From: Argyresthia goedartella
Taxonomy: Eukaryota; Arthropoda; Insecta; Lepidoptera; Argyresthiidae
Direction of reading: 5' to 3'
Length of the DNA stretch: 64,000 nucleotides
NCBI GenBank assembly: GCA_949825045.1
Contig: OX463816.1
Coordinates: 11,837,579-11,901,578, forward strand
The notes under the pieces were generated by a model that searched no databases, had not been told where the DNA came from, and was given only the letters and a program-made list of their open reading frames with translations. The position numbers and the translations under genes are program-made. The first letter of the stretch is position 1. Each line of letters opens with the position of its first letter. This document shows, in pieces, positions 22,210-34,499 of this stretch.

Positions 22210-23215
22210 TTTTTTTTGTTGTGATTGACATTATACAAGACTTCTTCCTGTGATTTTGAATCTACTTCTAAGTTGACAATTTGCCCACTGTGATCAGATT
22301 TTAATCAATTTACTGTACACTTCTTCAAAATTTCGCAACCGCAGAAGACGTTATCAAGGCAGGTTGCAGTAGTTTCAGTTATTCTTGAGGGCTCTGTGAT
22401 GATGTTGAATAAATTGAATGATTTAAAAATTATTTATTAATTTAGTACGCAACGGGGAGTCCACCAGCAAGTCTATATTGAAATCACCGCAAATTACTAC
22501 ATTTTTGTTTTAACTAGAAGCTACTCTCAAGACATCCTCCAATACTGATTCAAATATACCATAATCACTGGTAGGGGGTCTGTATACGCTTACTATAATG
22601 TGTCTACCAAGTTCAACACACGACAGTTCTATTACTTTCTCAACAGAAAGTCTGCAAATATCCTTGCGCTCTTTAAATTTTAGGCCATTTTTAGGGTTCC
22701 GTACCCGAAGGGTTCCAAACGGGACCCTATTACTAAGACTTCGCTGTCCGTCCGTCCGTCCGTCCGTCCGTCTGTCACCAGGCTGTATCTCAAGAACCTA
22801 GCTAGCTAGAGAGTTGAAATTTTCACAGATTATGTATTTCTGTTGCCGCTATAACAACAAATACTAAAAAACAGGATAAAATAAATATTTAAGGGGGCTC
22901 CCATACAACAATACCACATACAAACTTATGGATGCACCTGGTTACGTACATGGAGTGTGAAAGTAACCGCACCAATAACTTTGTAAACAATATTTTGCTG
23001 TGTAAAATCCAAACTATTCACTCCACACCATCGCTTCCATTGAACGGTGGTACGGAACCCTTCGTGCGCGATTTAGACTCGCACTTGACCGGTTTTTAAC
23101 CAGTACTAAGGATCTTCCGTGTATTGCAGACTTTCTATTGAAGCAGCTTGCTACTTGATAGTTGTGTACAGAGAAATTCATTTGAGACTCAAGTAACCAG
23201 TGTTCTACTAGGCAT
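22210..23215 (-). pseudogene. non-LTR endonuclease fragment, interrupted by a repeat
   Basis: On the minus strand from 23215 down: EHWLLESQMNF, SAIHGRSLVL (before the inserted repeat), then after it KFKERKDICRLSVEKVIE, VSVYRPPTSDYGIFES, NVVICGDFNIDLLVDSPL and CLDNVFCGCE, LKSDHSGQIVN. It matches the APE endonuclease part of the nLTR-A/C type (compare KLIICGDLNVDLLVDT at 30510). The GDFN and SDHSG catalytic motifs remain, but there are frameshifts (about 22440) and a stop at SS*NK (about 22515). The reverse transcriptase is absent. Confidence 0.8.
22688..23099 (+). repeat. lepidopteran 'GGGTTCCGTACC' interspersed repeat
   Basis: Starts TAGGGTTCCGTACCCGAAGG and carries a (GTCC)n microsatellite (22746-22769) followed by 'CTGTCACCAGGCTGTATCTC'. 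It includes GTTGAAATTTTCACAGAT and GTTGCCGCTATAACAACAAA, and ends GACTCGCACTTGACCGGTTTTT. I recognise this wording from many moth and butterfly genomic sequences, which supports the host assignment. It is non-coding and inserted in the endonuclease fragment. Confidence 0.85.
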
Positions 23216-23475
23216 AGGACATGACACTATGAAAGTAACTAAAATATACTAGCCTAGTGTTTTGTCTGATGTTCCTAATAGCGTAAGCCGCAGAACTTAA
23301 TTTACCAGGTAATTTATATGTGAGGTCCCCATTGCAATTTGCTATCAATGGTTATTCCAAGAAACTTCGTGTCATTTAATAATTCTAACGTATTGCTGTC
23401 TAACATTAAACTGGTCTCTACTTGCCTTACATTTTGAACTGAGAATTTGATACTTTTGGTTTTGCCAGCATTTAA

Positions 23476-24400
23476 CACGATGCGGGACGCACCTTTTATG
23501 CCTTATGAGATGTCGTTGAAATTTGAAAAAGGTTTAAAGTAAGTACGGCAATTTCAGTCGTGTTTTCTATGAAGAACCATACAGAGCAGTTTTTAGTGTC
23601 GTATCACATCAATTTTGTAAGTTGTTTCAACACCACAAACCAGTGACGAACCATACGGTTATAACCCAACTGTTTCTATTCATTAGTCTTTGGTGTTTCT
23701 GTAAGACGCTACAAAATCTGAGAGAGTGGTTCGGGATGAACACAACATCCCTTTTCCGAGCGGCAGTATCCCGTGAGAAGATCGCCGTAATGGTCGCCAA
23801 CCTCCGATAGGAGATGGCACCCGAAGAAGAAGAAGAATCACATCAATATCTTATATGCGTAGGAGCATTTGAACGCACACAATCACAGATTGAAAATTGA
23901 TGTCTGCGTAAATTTTGTAGGGAGTTCTGGCACGCACACGGCAATACCCGTGATTTTGTGTATGAAGAATGTACGCCACTGTTCAAGTAATGTCACGCCA
24001 AAGAGTATAATAAATATGAGAGAACGTTGTGGATGCCGGTTTTAGCGCTTATTTTTGTGTGCCTTAATCGGTGAGAATGTGGACTATTATTTACAGGTAG
24101 ATAATCAATTACTGTAGTTTATGTAGTGCTAGACTTAAAAATGTATTTTCAAATCGAATGTGTGATATGGTTATCATGTTTTGTTATAGAAAAATCGATA
24201 AAAGGCATCGGTCAGCTTTTGTAAGTTGTTTCAACACCAGAAACCAGTGACAAACCATACGGTTATAACCGAACTGTTTCTATTCATTAGTCTTTGGTGT
24301 TTCTGTAAGACGCTACTAATATGGCCTTAGTAACAATTTGTATAAATATTTTACCGTCTTATCACATCATTTGAAAAATTTAGTACCGTCCCGCATCGTG
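23476..24400. mobile_element. 925-bp TTAA-flanked non-autonomous element (piggyBac-type MITE)
   Basis: Flanked by TTAA at 23472-23475 and 24401-24404; the intact nLTR-A sequence has one TTAA here. The inverted repeats are CACGATGCGGGACG at the left end and its exact reverse complement at the right end. It contains a direct duplication of about 95 bases (about 23619-23713 and 24221-24315, a few mismatches). No transposase is encoded. The TTAA target places it with piggyBac-type movement; the termini differ from the deleted piggyBac at 20.2-22.2 kb. Confidence 0.88.
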
Positions 24401-24425
24401 TTAACAATAAATTATTAACTGTGAA

Positions 24426-25749
24426 CATAGATATCGAGAGATAGGCCCTTGGCGCTAAGCTTGTATCGGAACCAGTGTCGCCGAAAATTAAGAACACGCC
24501 CACTCATACATCAATCCTTCCGCTTTTATTGGTCAGTGCAATTTCATGCACCTATCGTCCGAACACACCTACACTACCGCAGGTACACTAGCTAGCCGAG
24601 GTAGTGTTGGGGCATTGCAAGGACAGCGTGTTTCATCAATCGATTATAATTTATAGACAGCGGTATCTATGCCGTGTTATATAAATAAAATAATACGTTG
24701 TTTGTTAATAAGACATATTTATTTTACGAGAAATACCTATTACTATGTTTACAGGCTGTAACACATACGGGGTGCCAAGCCAAAAAGGGTTGTTTGGGAC
24801 ATGATTTTGAACAACTTACTCAATGAATCTGATTTGATCAGGGCAACGTTATTTTTTACTTCCCCATACAAGTCAGCTGACCGCTCGGCCCAAAATGTAC
24901 TTACTGCAAAGTGAAACATAATGTTGCTCTGATTAAATAGTTTTAATAGAGAAGGATGTTCAGATTGAAGTCCTTAACAACCGCCTTTCGGCACATATAC
25001 CCTTTCTATATAATCCTGTACAGTACAATACTACCAATTGACCAGAAAAATGTAAATTTTAATTAAGAACTTGGCGTTTTGACAATTTAGGCGTAGCATT
25101 TTTTTGCTTAGTAATGCAGTCCTTGTATTAATATATATTTCCATTAGAGCTTTGATTAGTAATATTAGATGATAACCCAATGGGTTTTGTTTGAGTTGGT
25201 AAAAAATCTATTTCTTTCTATTGATTCAAAAACATTATTCTCACTATCACTGCCCCCATCACTATACGTCGTCTCTGCGTGCGTGTAACAGTTCGCCTCC
25301 GTATCTCGATGCATATTTACTTTCGTATTTATATAAGTGTGAATTGCGTGTTAGCTTGGCAATATATAGTGAAATTAAGATACAAAACAAACAATGGATA
25401 ATAAACCTAGCGAGAACAACATGACATTGTCACTTTAATGATCATTTAGTGACGAATTTTTCGTGAATGATTTATTTCCGTAATAATGTTTATTTCTTGT
25501 GTTTTAAGAAGAAATAAGAGTTGTAATAAGACTTACAAGTGATATGTTACACCGCCGTTCTTGGAGTTTACACTACCGCTTCTATTTTTGCACGTAAGTA
25601 TTGCACAGGTCGGCATTTTCGAATAGCAGCGGAAATGAATTCGTCACTGCGGTCGCCCGGCGACTACTGAGAATTTTTAATTACAAGACAATCGGGGTTA
25701 GATTTGTTCGCACGTGCCATGCCCCTCAACCTATCTCTCGATATCTGTG
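24426..25749. mobile_element. 1,324-bp non-autonomous element with 8-bp target duplication (hAT-type)
   Basis: Target duplication ACTGTGAA at 24418-24425 and 25750-25757; uninterrupted nLTR-A has it once. The 20-bp inverted repeats read CATAGATATCGAGAGATAGG on the left; the right end has CAC for CAT. An 8-bp duplication with CA.. ends suits hAT superfamily movement. No transposase frame is present. The right 409 bp of this element forms the start of every 6-kb tandem unit (from 25341). Confidence 0.85.
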
Positions 25750-26275
25750 ACTGTGAACCAATTCAAGGTTATTGACCGCGCCCGGCAACAGCGAGCGATG
25801 ACCTTGCTCAGCTGTTTAACGGCGATTATTGGCGAGCTTCCTTTGTCTTAAAATTGTAGTTTTAGGAAAATTCACCACTATCAGACACTTGGCACAGGCA
25901 CAGTTTTAAAGCTAAGAAAGAAACTAAGAAGCACCAGCGAATGATATAAGTCTTACATTTAGTGCAAGCGTTTGGGCAATTTTATGAATAGTAAATACAG
26001 AGAGCGAAACAGAAGGCACTCGAAATCCTACACTTTGTAATAAGTCGGCAACATTATTTACAATTTTATATAAAGTTCAGGCATCTGCCACCTTGCGACG
26101 TATCTCAAGTGAAGGTATATTATAACGTGAGGAGCGCATTTTATAATTGTCGAAGGCATGATTTAAGAAACTTATTCTGATTTTTTTCAATTCTTTCGAT
26201 ATAAGTACACCTTACGTATTATCTTTATTAGGTAACGGTTGTGTTTGATGAAGACCATATTAATACAATTCTGAG

Positions 26276-28503
26276 GTGAGAATTTTACAAGGATTAGAAT
26301 CCATATCGTACGAAGATCACCTTCAAGCTAAGAATATTCTTAAGGAATTTAAAATCATTTCCTCTGAAGAGAAAGGTTTAGGGAGGACCCATCTGCTTAC
26401 CTATACTATCGACACGGGTGAAGCGAGACCCATAAAACAGCGCTATTACATGATATCTCCTTCTAAACTTGCTGAGTTGAACAGGCAGCAGGAACCAAGT
26501 AGCAGCCCATGGAATAATCCGGTAACTATGATGGCACCTAAAGCAGATGGTTCCCTACGATTCTGCCTAGACAGCAGGAAATTGAATGAGGTGTCGAAAC
26601 ACGATCCTTACCCTTTACCCTTAATTAACCAGATACTTGACCAACTCGGAAATGCCAAATTTTTATCATCGTTGAAAGCTGCTTTTAAGTCTAACGACTT
26701 AAAATCAGCTTTTTGGCAAATAGGTTAATTCACAGTCATCCAAGGAGAAGACCACCTTTACAGTTCCTGCTCGTGGCTTATTACATTTCAAAGTCATGTG
26801 CTTCGGCTTAACTTACGCGCCGGCGACTCAGCAACGTCTGATGGACATCCTATTTGGTCCGGAGTAAAGTGATCGTATCTTTATTTACCTAGATGACATC
26901 ATAATAGTTTCCGAGTCATTCATTGAGCATCTTACCTTAATTACGTACAGTACTGGAACGTCTTACCTTACTATAAATTAATCAAAATGTAACTTCTTTC
27001 GTAGGCAACTTAAATATTTAGGCTTCGTGGTGGATGAATACTGTTTAAGCACAGATCCCGACAAAGACAAAGCAATCATCGACTTCCATATACCGAAATC
27101 TCGGAAAGATATCAAACGTTTTCTTGGCACCGCATCCTACTACCGTCATTAAGTATTAAGTATAGTATTAAGAACTTCAGTAACATAGCAGGGCCTCTTA
27201 ACCATCGGGTTACCGTCTTTCTCCTTATAACTTCGTAGTCGAGCACCGTCGTGGTTCGGAAAATGTCGTGCCGGACGCCTTATCAAGAGCAGTCCCGGTA
27301 CAGTTAATCGATAGCAGCACCATTGCGGATGCGTCGTACTTAAATATATATAAGAAATGTGAGGCCAAACCAGGGTCGGTGACTAATTTTCAATCAAAAG
27401 ACGGTCGCCTATATCGGTGTACAAATTTTTTAAATATTTTAATATCCGAATTCGAATGGAAGGAGGTGATCCCTATGGAATTCCGCGATGAGATAATGCA
27501 CACTAATGATTCGGTTCCTACAACAGCCCATCTAGCTACGGAAAAGGCTTATAAAAGGCTGAAACTCCGCTACTTCTGACTAGGCATGTACCAAGATGTT
27601 GTTCGGTTGGTCGCTAATTGTACTGCGTGTGCAGCGTATAAGCACAGTCAACACCCGACCCCCGGTTTCATGGGAAGCGCAAAGCTTTGCTGTCGTCTGT
27701 TTCAATGCCTAAGTCTAGACTTAGTCGGACCCTTACCACCTTCAAGACAATTAAATACGTGCCTGTTGGTGGTCGTTTGTTGCTTTAACAAGTAGTGTAT
27801 GCTGTTTCCAATGCGCCGCGCAACCGGAAAAGTGATTTTTCAGAGATTGGAAAACCATATATTTATGGTCCACGGCTTTCCGCAAACTATCATTGCGAAC
27901 AATACATCTTATTTTAGTGGTGGTGACGTTCAGAAGTTATTTGCCAGTTATGGTCCCCAAGTACACACCGTAGAACAGTATAATAAAACTGTTATGACGG
28001 CGATCTCTACTTTCATCGCAGCAGATCATCGTACGTGGGATATAAACATTTTAAGGAATCAGTTCGCACCAAATACCTCTGTAAACGAGTCTATCTCGTT
28101 CACTTCACTCCTATTAGTTCACGGACGTGAAGCGGTTCCTGATGGTACTATATACAATGACGCTGAAGCGGTAGAAAAGATCGTCTTCGCTTCTAGGAGC
28201 TATTACTTTGATAATAAAAAAGTGCTAAAAGAAACTTATCCAACCGTGAGAGAGTTATCGCAGAAAGCTCACGATCGTAACATTAAGTATTACAATGAGA
28301 AGCGACGTGACTTAGAATAATTTAATGTAGGTAATGAAGTGTGGAAACGAATATACAAGCAGAGCAATGCTGGGATATATTTTGCTGCAAAGCTGGGCCC
28401 TAAATATGAAAAGTGCTGCGTGACACGGAAGGTGTCCCGCCTGGTATACGTACTGGAGGATGAAAATGGGATTGGGGGAAGCGATTGGGAAAATGGCACA
28501 TAA
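26276..28503 (+). pseudogene. Gypsy-type pol remnant (unit 1)
   Basis: Frames in order. RT (26276-26728): SSSPWNNPVTMMAPKADGS, FCLDSRKLNEVS, and FWQIG after an odd repeat of LK-A/S-AF. A second RT part, after stops, has YLYLDDIIIVSE near 26885 and LKYLGFVVDEYC. RNase H is missing; NVVPDALSRA (27262) marks its end. The integrase zinc region (27450-27650) shows HTNDSVPTTAHL and CTACAAYK. The integrase core is short: GFPQTIIANNTSYFSG runs into VEQYNKTVMTAI, lacking the usual stretch between. The end is NVGNEVWKRIYKQ and LVYVLEDENG, stop 28501-28503. Stops at 26728, 27579, 27795 and 28320. No gag was found. All units share these lesions, so the element was dead before the tandem duplication. Confidence 0.85.
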
Positions 28504-29602
28504 AAGACTGCAAGCCAGTTTCTGCTAACGCTACCTAATATTACACTTTCACTTAATTAACACATAAACCCCGGGCCATAAGGTAAATTTTAGATCATCT
28601 AGTAACCTCAATTGATGCCAAGGTACTGCAGGACGTGTGGTTCTGGGCTGGGGGTCCCCGTCAGTGTTCAGCTGTACCTTAGTTAAGGGATTCACCTGAT
28701 TTTATTGTTGTTGTTGTAGTGTACTCAGCTTAAGGGCAAGCTGGAATTTTCCTCTATCAGTTTACTCCTTCGTAAAATTCACCTGGTTGAGGGGGTGTGT
28801 CATGCATAATTTTCAGGCGTGAAATAACGCCTCAGTGATTCATAACTTATTGAATTCCTCGTTAACACATTATGTTGGTATTTTATAATCTATGGTCACT
28901 TCAACTTCCCGTTTCTTTCAACTTTCGTTCTCCTCGTCGATCGGTGGCGGTTGGCAACATCGTGTAGTGGGATTGAGCTGACATCGATTTCGTAAAGTGA
29001 TCACCGGTTCCTTTTTGGAATAAGCCGTCGTACTCACTGCTTCGTATTTTATTATTTACTGAAGAAGAACCTACCACATCTTCTTCCCTTCGACCGGCAG
29101 TCCCCGTAGTTGTTCCTACATAACCTACGTAATACGCATAAACAATAACCTATGGGGCTCTAATCACTGCAACACCTTTGTTGAATACCAGCGGAGTGCG
29201 CTGAGGAACCCTTGTGCCACGGATCTTTCGGCGTTCCGGAGTCGACATTGGTTACAGCATACTGTAAGTAAGGCCATTTTCCTCCAGTAGGAGGTGCTTT
29301 GTACGGGTAGTAATAGGCCGCGCCAGTTCGTCCAGCGAGGTGTCAACGTTCTAGCGTAGCCGCGCGCCCCTGGCAGCTCTGCTCGACCACACCCGTAGCT
29401 AAGTAACCTAACACTCTGCAAAGAATAAAACTAATAGCGTCATCGACCAAAACCACAACGCAACTCTGAATTTATTTAGTAAATTTAAATAGTTTTAACT
29501 TCAGTTTAAATAAAGTGTACAGGTAACTTTGTAGTTAAATTTCTTTCTAGCTAGTTAGGAAAAAAAAAGTATACTAATAGAAACATAGTTAGAAAATAGG
29601 AA
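28504..29602. repeat. Gypsy 3' region with candidate 3' LTR (28796-29120), unit 1
   Basis: No gene is seen. A purine run TTGAGGGGG (28787-28795) precedes TGTGTCATGC at 28796, and a possible LTR end CCTACA lies at 29120, giving a 325-bp TG...CA candidate. No matching 5' LTR was found upstream of the pol remnant, so this call rests on position and ends only. The rest to 29602 is unassigned, including a GC-richer stretch at 29160-29400. The equivalent stretches lie at +5,996, +11,990, +27,318 and about +33,312. Confidence 0.4.
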
Positions 29603-30340
29603 ACAAATCACACAAATAGATAGAATAAATATAAAAACTCTAATGGAACAAAATATTTATGAAAAAAAAAACAAAAACTGCGCCAGAAAGAAAGAAAGAA
29701 ACAAGGAAGCGTAATGGGGCCATTACTCTTTCTTATTTTCATAAATGACCTTCCGAGTGTGGTAGAACACCCAATGGTACTGTTTACTGATGATAGCACA
29801 GTTATTATAGCTTGTAACGATCAGATGAATTTGAAACGACATAAGTAATTCCTTATCTGACATTGCTGACTGCTTAAACCATTATAAATGATTAATTAAT
29901 CTTGACAAAACTAAAGTTATGACATTTCAACAACAAATAAAGACCCAGAGTATGGAAATAAAATATTTAGGTAAGGAAATAGAGCTGGTAACTGTTACGA
30001 AGTTCTTAGGATTGTACATTGACGATTAACTTAAATGGAATACCCAAATTTAAAGTATTTGTTATAAACTTTATAAATTCGCAGCCTTATACAATTCATC
30101 AAAAAAGTAGGTATCGGAAGACTCGGTAACAGTAGCCTTAATGGGCATCTATCTTAAGATTTGGAGTTATATTTTGGGGAAACGGATCCGGAAAGGAGAA
30201 GGTATTGATATCACAAAAAACTGCGCCAGAGCCATATGTGTACTTCGTCGCACAGATAGCTGCAAGCCCCATTTTAAAAGAATCTAACATTTCCGGCATT
30301 ATATATTTATGAAGTTGTGGTATTTGTAAAAGCGAATCTA
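29603..30340 (+). pseudogene. nLTR-D reverse transcriptase remnant (unit 1)
   Basis: The frame around 29700-29850 shows QGSVMGPLLFLIFINDLPS and VLFTDDSTVII, the RT catalytic region with FTDD in place of the usual FADD. Then come TKVMTFQQQIKTQS, KFLGLYIDD followed by a stop (about 30028), and scraps such as ARAICVLRRTDSCKPHFK (about 30265). Poly-A length near 29662 differs between units (10 or 11) and decides whether the upstream codons join this frame. Multiple stops make it non-functional. Confidence 0.75.
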
Positions 30341-30409
30341 GAACTATATAACAAATTCACAAGTACACGCTACTAAAATAAAATATTTATATTTATATTA
30401 TTTATTGTT

Positions 30410-31332
30410 TGTGTCTACAGGCCACCGAGGGATGAAAAAGGCCATGGCATTTTCGAAATATTTGAGAAAATTATGGAGGAAGACCTCATTAAACTTTGTA
30501 ATAATAGAAAAAAGTTAATTATTTGTGGCGATCTTAATGTAGATCTGCTTGTAGATACAACACTGAAGCGGCGATTAATAACTCTGTTCAAATCACTTAA
30601 TTTATGTCATGTATTTCTAGAGCCGACTAGAATTACACTTACCAGCCAAACTTGCTTAGATAACGTTTTTTGTGACTGTGCGTTCACAAGTAAAAGTGTA
30701 ATTAACTGCTTACCCTCCGATCACAGTGGTCAAACAGTTTCATTCCCAATTACTATTAAGGATAAGACTGGTCCATCATTTTATAGGCCTATTACATCCC
30801 ATAGACTAGAGACATATACGAAAAACTTAGATATAAATTTGCCAGTACCGGATTTTAATGAACAGAACCCAAACAAAATCTACTCAGACTTCTTCAACAT
30901 TATTCAGACAGAATTCAATAAAGTTTTCAAATTAAAGAAAGTCAGTGACTACAACGGTAAATCTAAATTTAATGACTGGGCAACGTTTGGAATTCGTAAA
31001 AGTAGAGTTATCTTGTATGACCTTTATGATCAAAAAACCTATAACTTTGATCGAAAATTTCATGACTATGTTAAAAAATATTCCAAAACTTTCAAGTTGG
31101 TTTGTAGAACTGCAAAAACTTTACACATTAATAGAAAAATTAAAAATTCAAATAATAGAATGAAAACAGTTTGGCAAATAATAAACCGCGAAACTGGCAA
31201 AGTTATACCAAGGGACAGTGATTTCTGCCTAAAGATAGGTGATGATGTTGTTAAATCCAATGCTAATGTTGCTCGAGCTTTTGAAACATTCTTCACCAAT
31301 GTACCCGTACTCAGAACGGACCGTCTAAATTA
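30410..31332 (+). pseudogene. nLTR-A ORF2, endonuclease part, cut by unit junction (unit 1)
   Basis: Coding-like sequence begins at CVYRPPRDEKG (30410) upstream of the ATG at 30473. Endonuclease motifs: LIICGDLNVDLLVD and LPSDHSGQTVSF. The linker to RT follows, up to NVPVLRTDRLN. At about 31332 the nLTR-A sequence ends and the hAT-type sequence of unit 2 follows in frame for another 29 codons to a stop at 31420. The open frame 30473-31420 is thus a chimera made by the duplication junction, not a gene. Confidence 0.85.
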
Positions 31333-32271
31333 CTGCGAATTGCGTGTTAGCTTGGCAATATATAGTGAAATTCAGATACAAAACAAACAATGGATAATAA
31401 ACCTAGCGAGAACAACATGACATTGTCACTTTAATGATCATTTAGTGACGAATTTTTCGTGAATGATTTATTTCCGTAATAATGTTTATTTCTTGTGTTT
31501 TAAGAAGAAATAAGAGTTGTAATAAGACTTACAAGTGATATGTTACACCGCCGTTCTTGGAGTTTACACTACCGCTTCTATTTTTGCACGTAAGTATTGC
31601 ACAGGTCGGCATTTTCGAATAGCAGCGGAAATGAATTCGTCACTGCGGTCGCCCGGCGACTACTGAGAATTTTTAATTACAAGACAATCGGGGTTAGATT
31701 TGTTCGCACGTGCCATGCCCCTCAACCTATCTCTCGATATCTGTGACTGTGAACCAATTCAAGGTTATTGACCGCGCCCGGCAACAGCGAGCGATGACCT
31801 TGCTCAGCTGTTTAACGGCGATTATTGGCGAGCTTCCTTTGTCTTAAAATTGTAGTTTTAGGAAAATTCACCACTATCAGACACTTGGCACAGGCACAGT
31901 TTTAAAGCTAAGAAAGAAACTAAGAAGCACCAGCGAATGATATAAGTCTTACATTTAGTGCAAGCGTTTGGGCAATTTTATGAATAGTAAATACAGAAAG
32001 CGAAACAGAAGGCACTCGAAATCCTACACTTTGTAATAAGTCGGCAACATTATTTACAATTTTATATAAAGTTCAGGCATCTGCCACCTTGCGACGTATC
32101 TCAAGTGAAGGTATATTATAACGTGAGGAGCGCATTTTATAATTGTCGAAGGCATGATTTAAGAAACTTATTCTGATTTTTTTCAATTCTTTCGATATAA
32201 GTACACCTTACGTATTATCTTTATTAGGTAACGGTTGTGTTTGATGAAGACCATATTAATACAATTCTGAG

Positions 32272-34499
32272 GTGAGAATTTTACAAGGATTAGAATCCAT
32301 ATCGTACGAAGATCACCTTCAAGCTAAGAATATTCTTAAGGAATTTAAAATCATTTCCTCTGAAGAGAAAGGTTTAGGGAGGACCCATCTGCTTACCTAT
32401 ACTATCGACACGGGTGAAGCGAGACCCATAAAACAGCGCTATTACATGATATCTCCTTCTAAACTTGCTGAGTTGAACAGGCAGCAGGAACCAAGTAGCA
32501 GCCCATGGAATAATCCGGTAACTATGATGGCACCTAAAGCAGATGGTTCCCTACGATTCTGCCTAGACAGCAGGAAATTGAATGAGGTGTCGAAACACGA
32601 TCCTTACCCTTTACCCTTAATTAACCAGATACTTGACCAACTCGGAAATGCCAAATTTTTATCATCGTTGAAAGCTGCTTTTAAGTCTAACGACTTAAAA
32701 TCAGCTTTTTGGCAAATAGGTTAATTCACAGTCATCCAAGGAGAAGACCACCTTTACAGTTCCTGCTCGTGGCTTATTACATTTCAAAGTCATGTGCTTC
32801 GGCTTAACTTACGCGCCGGCGACTCAGCAACGTCTGATGGACATCCTATTTGGTCCGGAGTAAAGTGATCGTATCTTTATTTACCTAGATGACATCATAA
32901 TAGTTTCCGAGTCATTCATTGAGCATCTTACCTTAATTACGTACAGTACTGGAACGTCTTACCTTACTATAAATTAATCAAAATGTAACTTCTTTCGTAG
33001 GCAACTTAAATATTTAGGCTTCGTGGTGGATGAATACTGTTTAAGCACAGATCCCGACAAAGACAAAGCAATCATCGACTTCCATATACCGAAATCTCGG
33101 AAAGATATCAAACGTTTTCTTGGCACCGCATCCTACTACCGTCATTAAGTATTAAGTATAGTATTAAGAACTTCAGTAACATAGCAGGGCCTCTTAACCA
33201 TCGGGTTACCGTCTTTCTCCTTATAACTTCGTAGTCGAGCACCGTCGTGGTTCGGAAAATGTCGTGCCGGACGCCTTATCAAGAGCAGTCCCGGTACAGT
33301 TAATCGATAGCAGCACCATTGCGGATACGTCGTACTTAAATATATATAAGAAATGTGAGGCCAAACCAGGGTCGGTGACTAATTTTCAATCAAAAGACGG
33401 TCGCCTATATCGGTGTACAAATTTTTTAAATATTTTAATATCCGAATTCGAATGGAAGGAGGTGATCCCTATGGAATTCCGCGATGAGATAATGCACACT
33501 AATGATTCGGTTCCTACAACAGCCCATCTAGCTACGGAAAAGGCTTATAAAAGGCTGAAACTCCGCTACTTCTGACTAGGCATGTACCAAGATGTTGTTC
33601 GGTTGGTCGCTAATTGTACTGCGTGTGCAGCGTATAAGCACAGTCAACACCCGACCCCCGGTTTCATGGGAAGCGCAAAGCTTTGCTGTCGTCTGTTTCA
33701 ATGCCTAAGTCTAGACTTAGTCGGACCCTTACCACCTTCAAGACAATTAAATACGTGCCTGTTGGTGGTCGTTTGTTGCTTTAACAAGTAGTGTATGCTG
33801 TTTCCAATGCGCCGCGCAACCGGAAAAGTGATTTTTCAGAGATTGGAAAACCATATATTTATGGTCCACGGCTTTCCGCAAACTATCATTGCGAACAATA
33901 CATCTTATTTTAGTGGTGGTGACGTTCAGAAGTTATTTGCCAGTTATGGTCCCCAAGTACACACCGTAGAACAGTATAATAAAACTGTTATGACGGCGAT
34001 CTCTACTTTCATCGCAGCAGATCATCGTACGTGGGATATAAACATTTTAAGGAATCAGTTCGCACCAAATACCTCTGTAAACGAGTCTATCTCGTTCACT
34101 TCACTCCTATTAGTTCACGGACGTGAAGCGGTTCCTGATGGTACTATATACAATGACGCTGAAGCGGTAGAAAAGATCGTCTTCGCTTCTAGGAGCTATT
34201 ACTTTGATAATAAAAAAGTGCTAAAAGAAACTTATCCAACCGTGAGAGAGTTATCGCAGAAAGCTCACGATCGTAACATTAAGTATTACAATGAGAAGCG
34301 ACGTGACTTAGAATAATTTAATGTAGGTAATGAAGTGTGGAAACGAATATACAAGCAGAGCAATGCTGGGATATATTTTGCTGCAAAGCTGGGCCCTAAA
34401 TATGAAAAGTGCTGCGTGACACGGAAGGTGTCCCGCCTGGTATACGTACTGGAGGATGAAAATGGGATTGGGGGAAGCGATTGGGAAAATGGCACATAA
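32272..34499 (+). pseudogene. Gypsy-type pol remnant (unit 2)
   Basis: Same frames and stops as in unit 1, shifted by 5,996. One residue differs in the piece 33264-33575 (DTSYL for DASYL). Confidence 0.85.

Larger units (their letters stand above)
23215..25771 (-). pseudogene. nLTR-A fragment carrying two non-autonomous DNA transposons
   Basis: Minus-strand nLTR-A ORF2 sequence (SYGIL region down to the NWFTVNN region) appears as 23215-23475, 24401-24425 and 25750-25771. The gaps are two DNA transposons with clean target duplications. No open frame remains. It is useful as a reference for where the insertions happened. Confidence 0.8.
25341..31336 (+). repeat. tandem composite unit 1 (5,996 bp)
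   Basis: First of three head-to-tail copies. Order inside: right end of the hAT-type element, a scrap of nLTR-A, non-coding stretch, Gypsy pol remnant, candidate Gypsy LTR, non-LTR RT remnant nLTR-D, truncated nLTR-A ORF2. Left breakpoint: GAATTGCG within the hAT-type element. Right breakpoint: CCGTCTAAATT in nLTR-A ORF2, then ACTGC, then the next GAATTGCG. Unit 1 lacks the 2-bp deletion found in units 2 and 4. Confidence 0.95.

Noticed and set aside
22746..22769. (GTCC)n run as a CRISPR-like or regulatory array
   Set aside because: It is the microsatellite always found within the lepidopteran GGGTTCCGTACC repeat.
28290..28499. 69-codon minus-strand frame repeated in all units
   Set aside because: It is the antisense shadow of the Gypsy integrase tail.
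29164..29421. 85-codon minus-strand frame present in all five units
   Set aside because: Repetition comes only from the tandem copying; composition is low-information and no domain or start context supports it.
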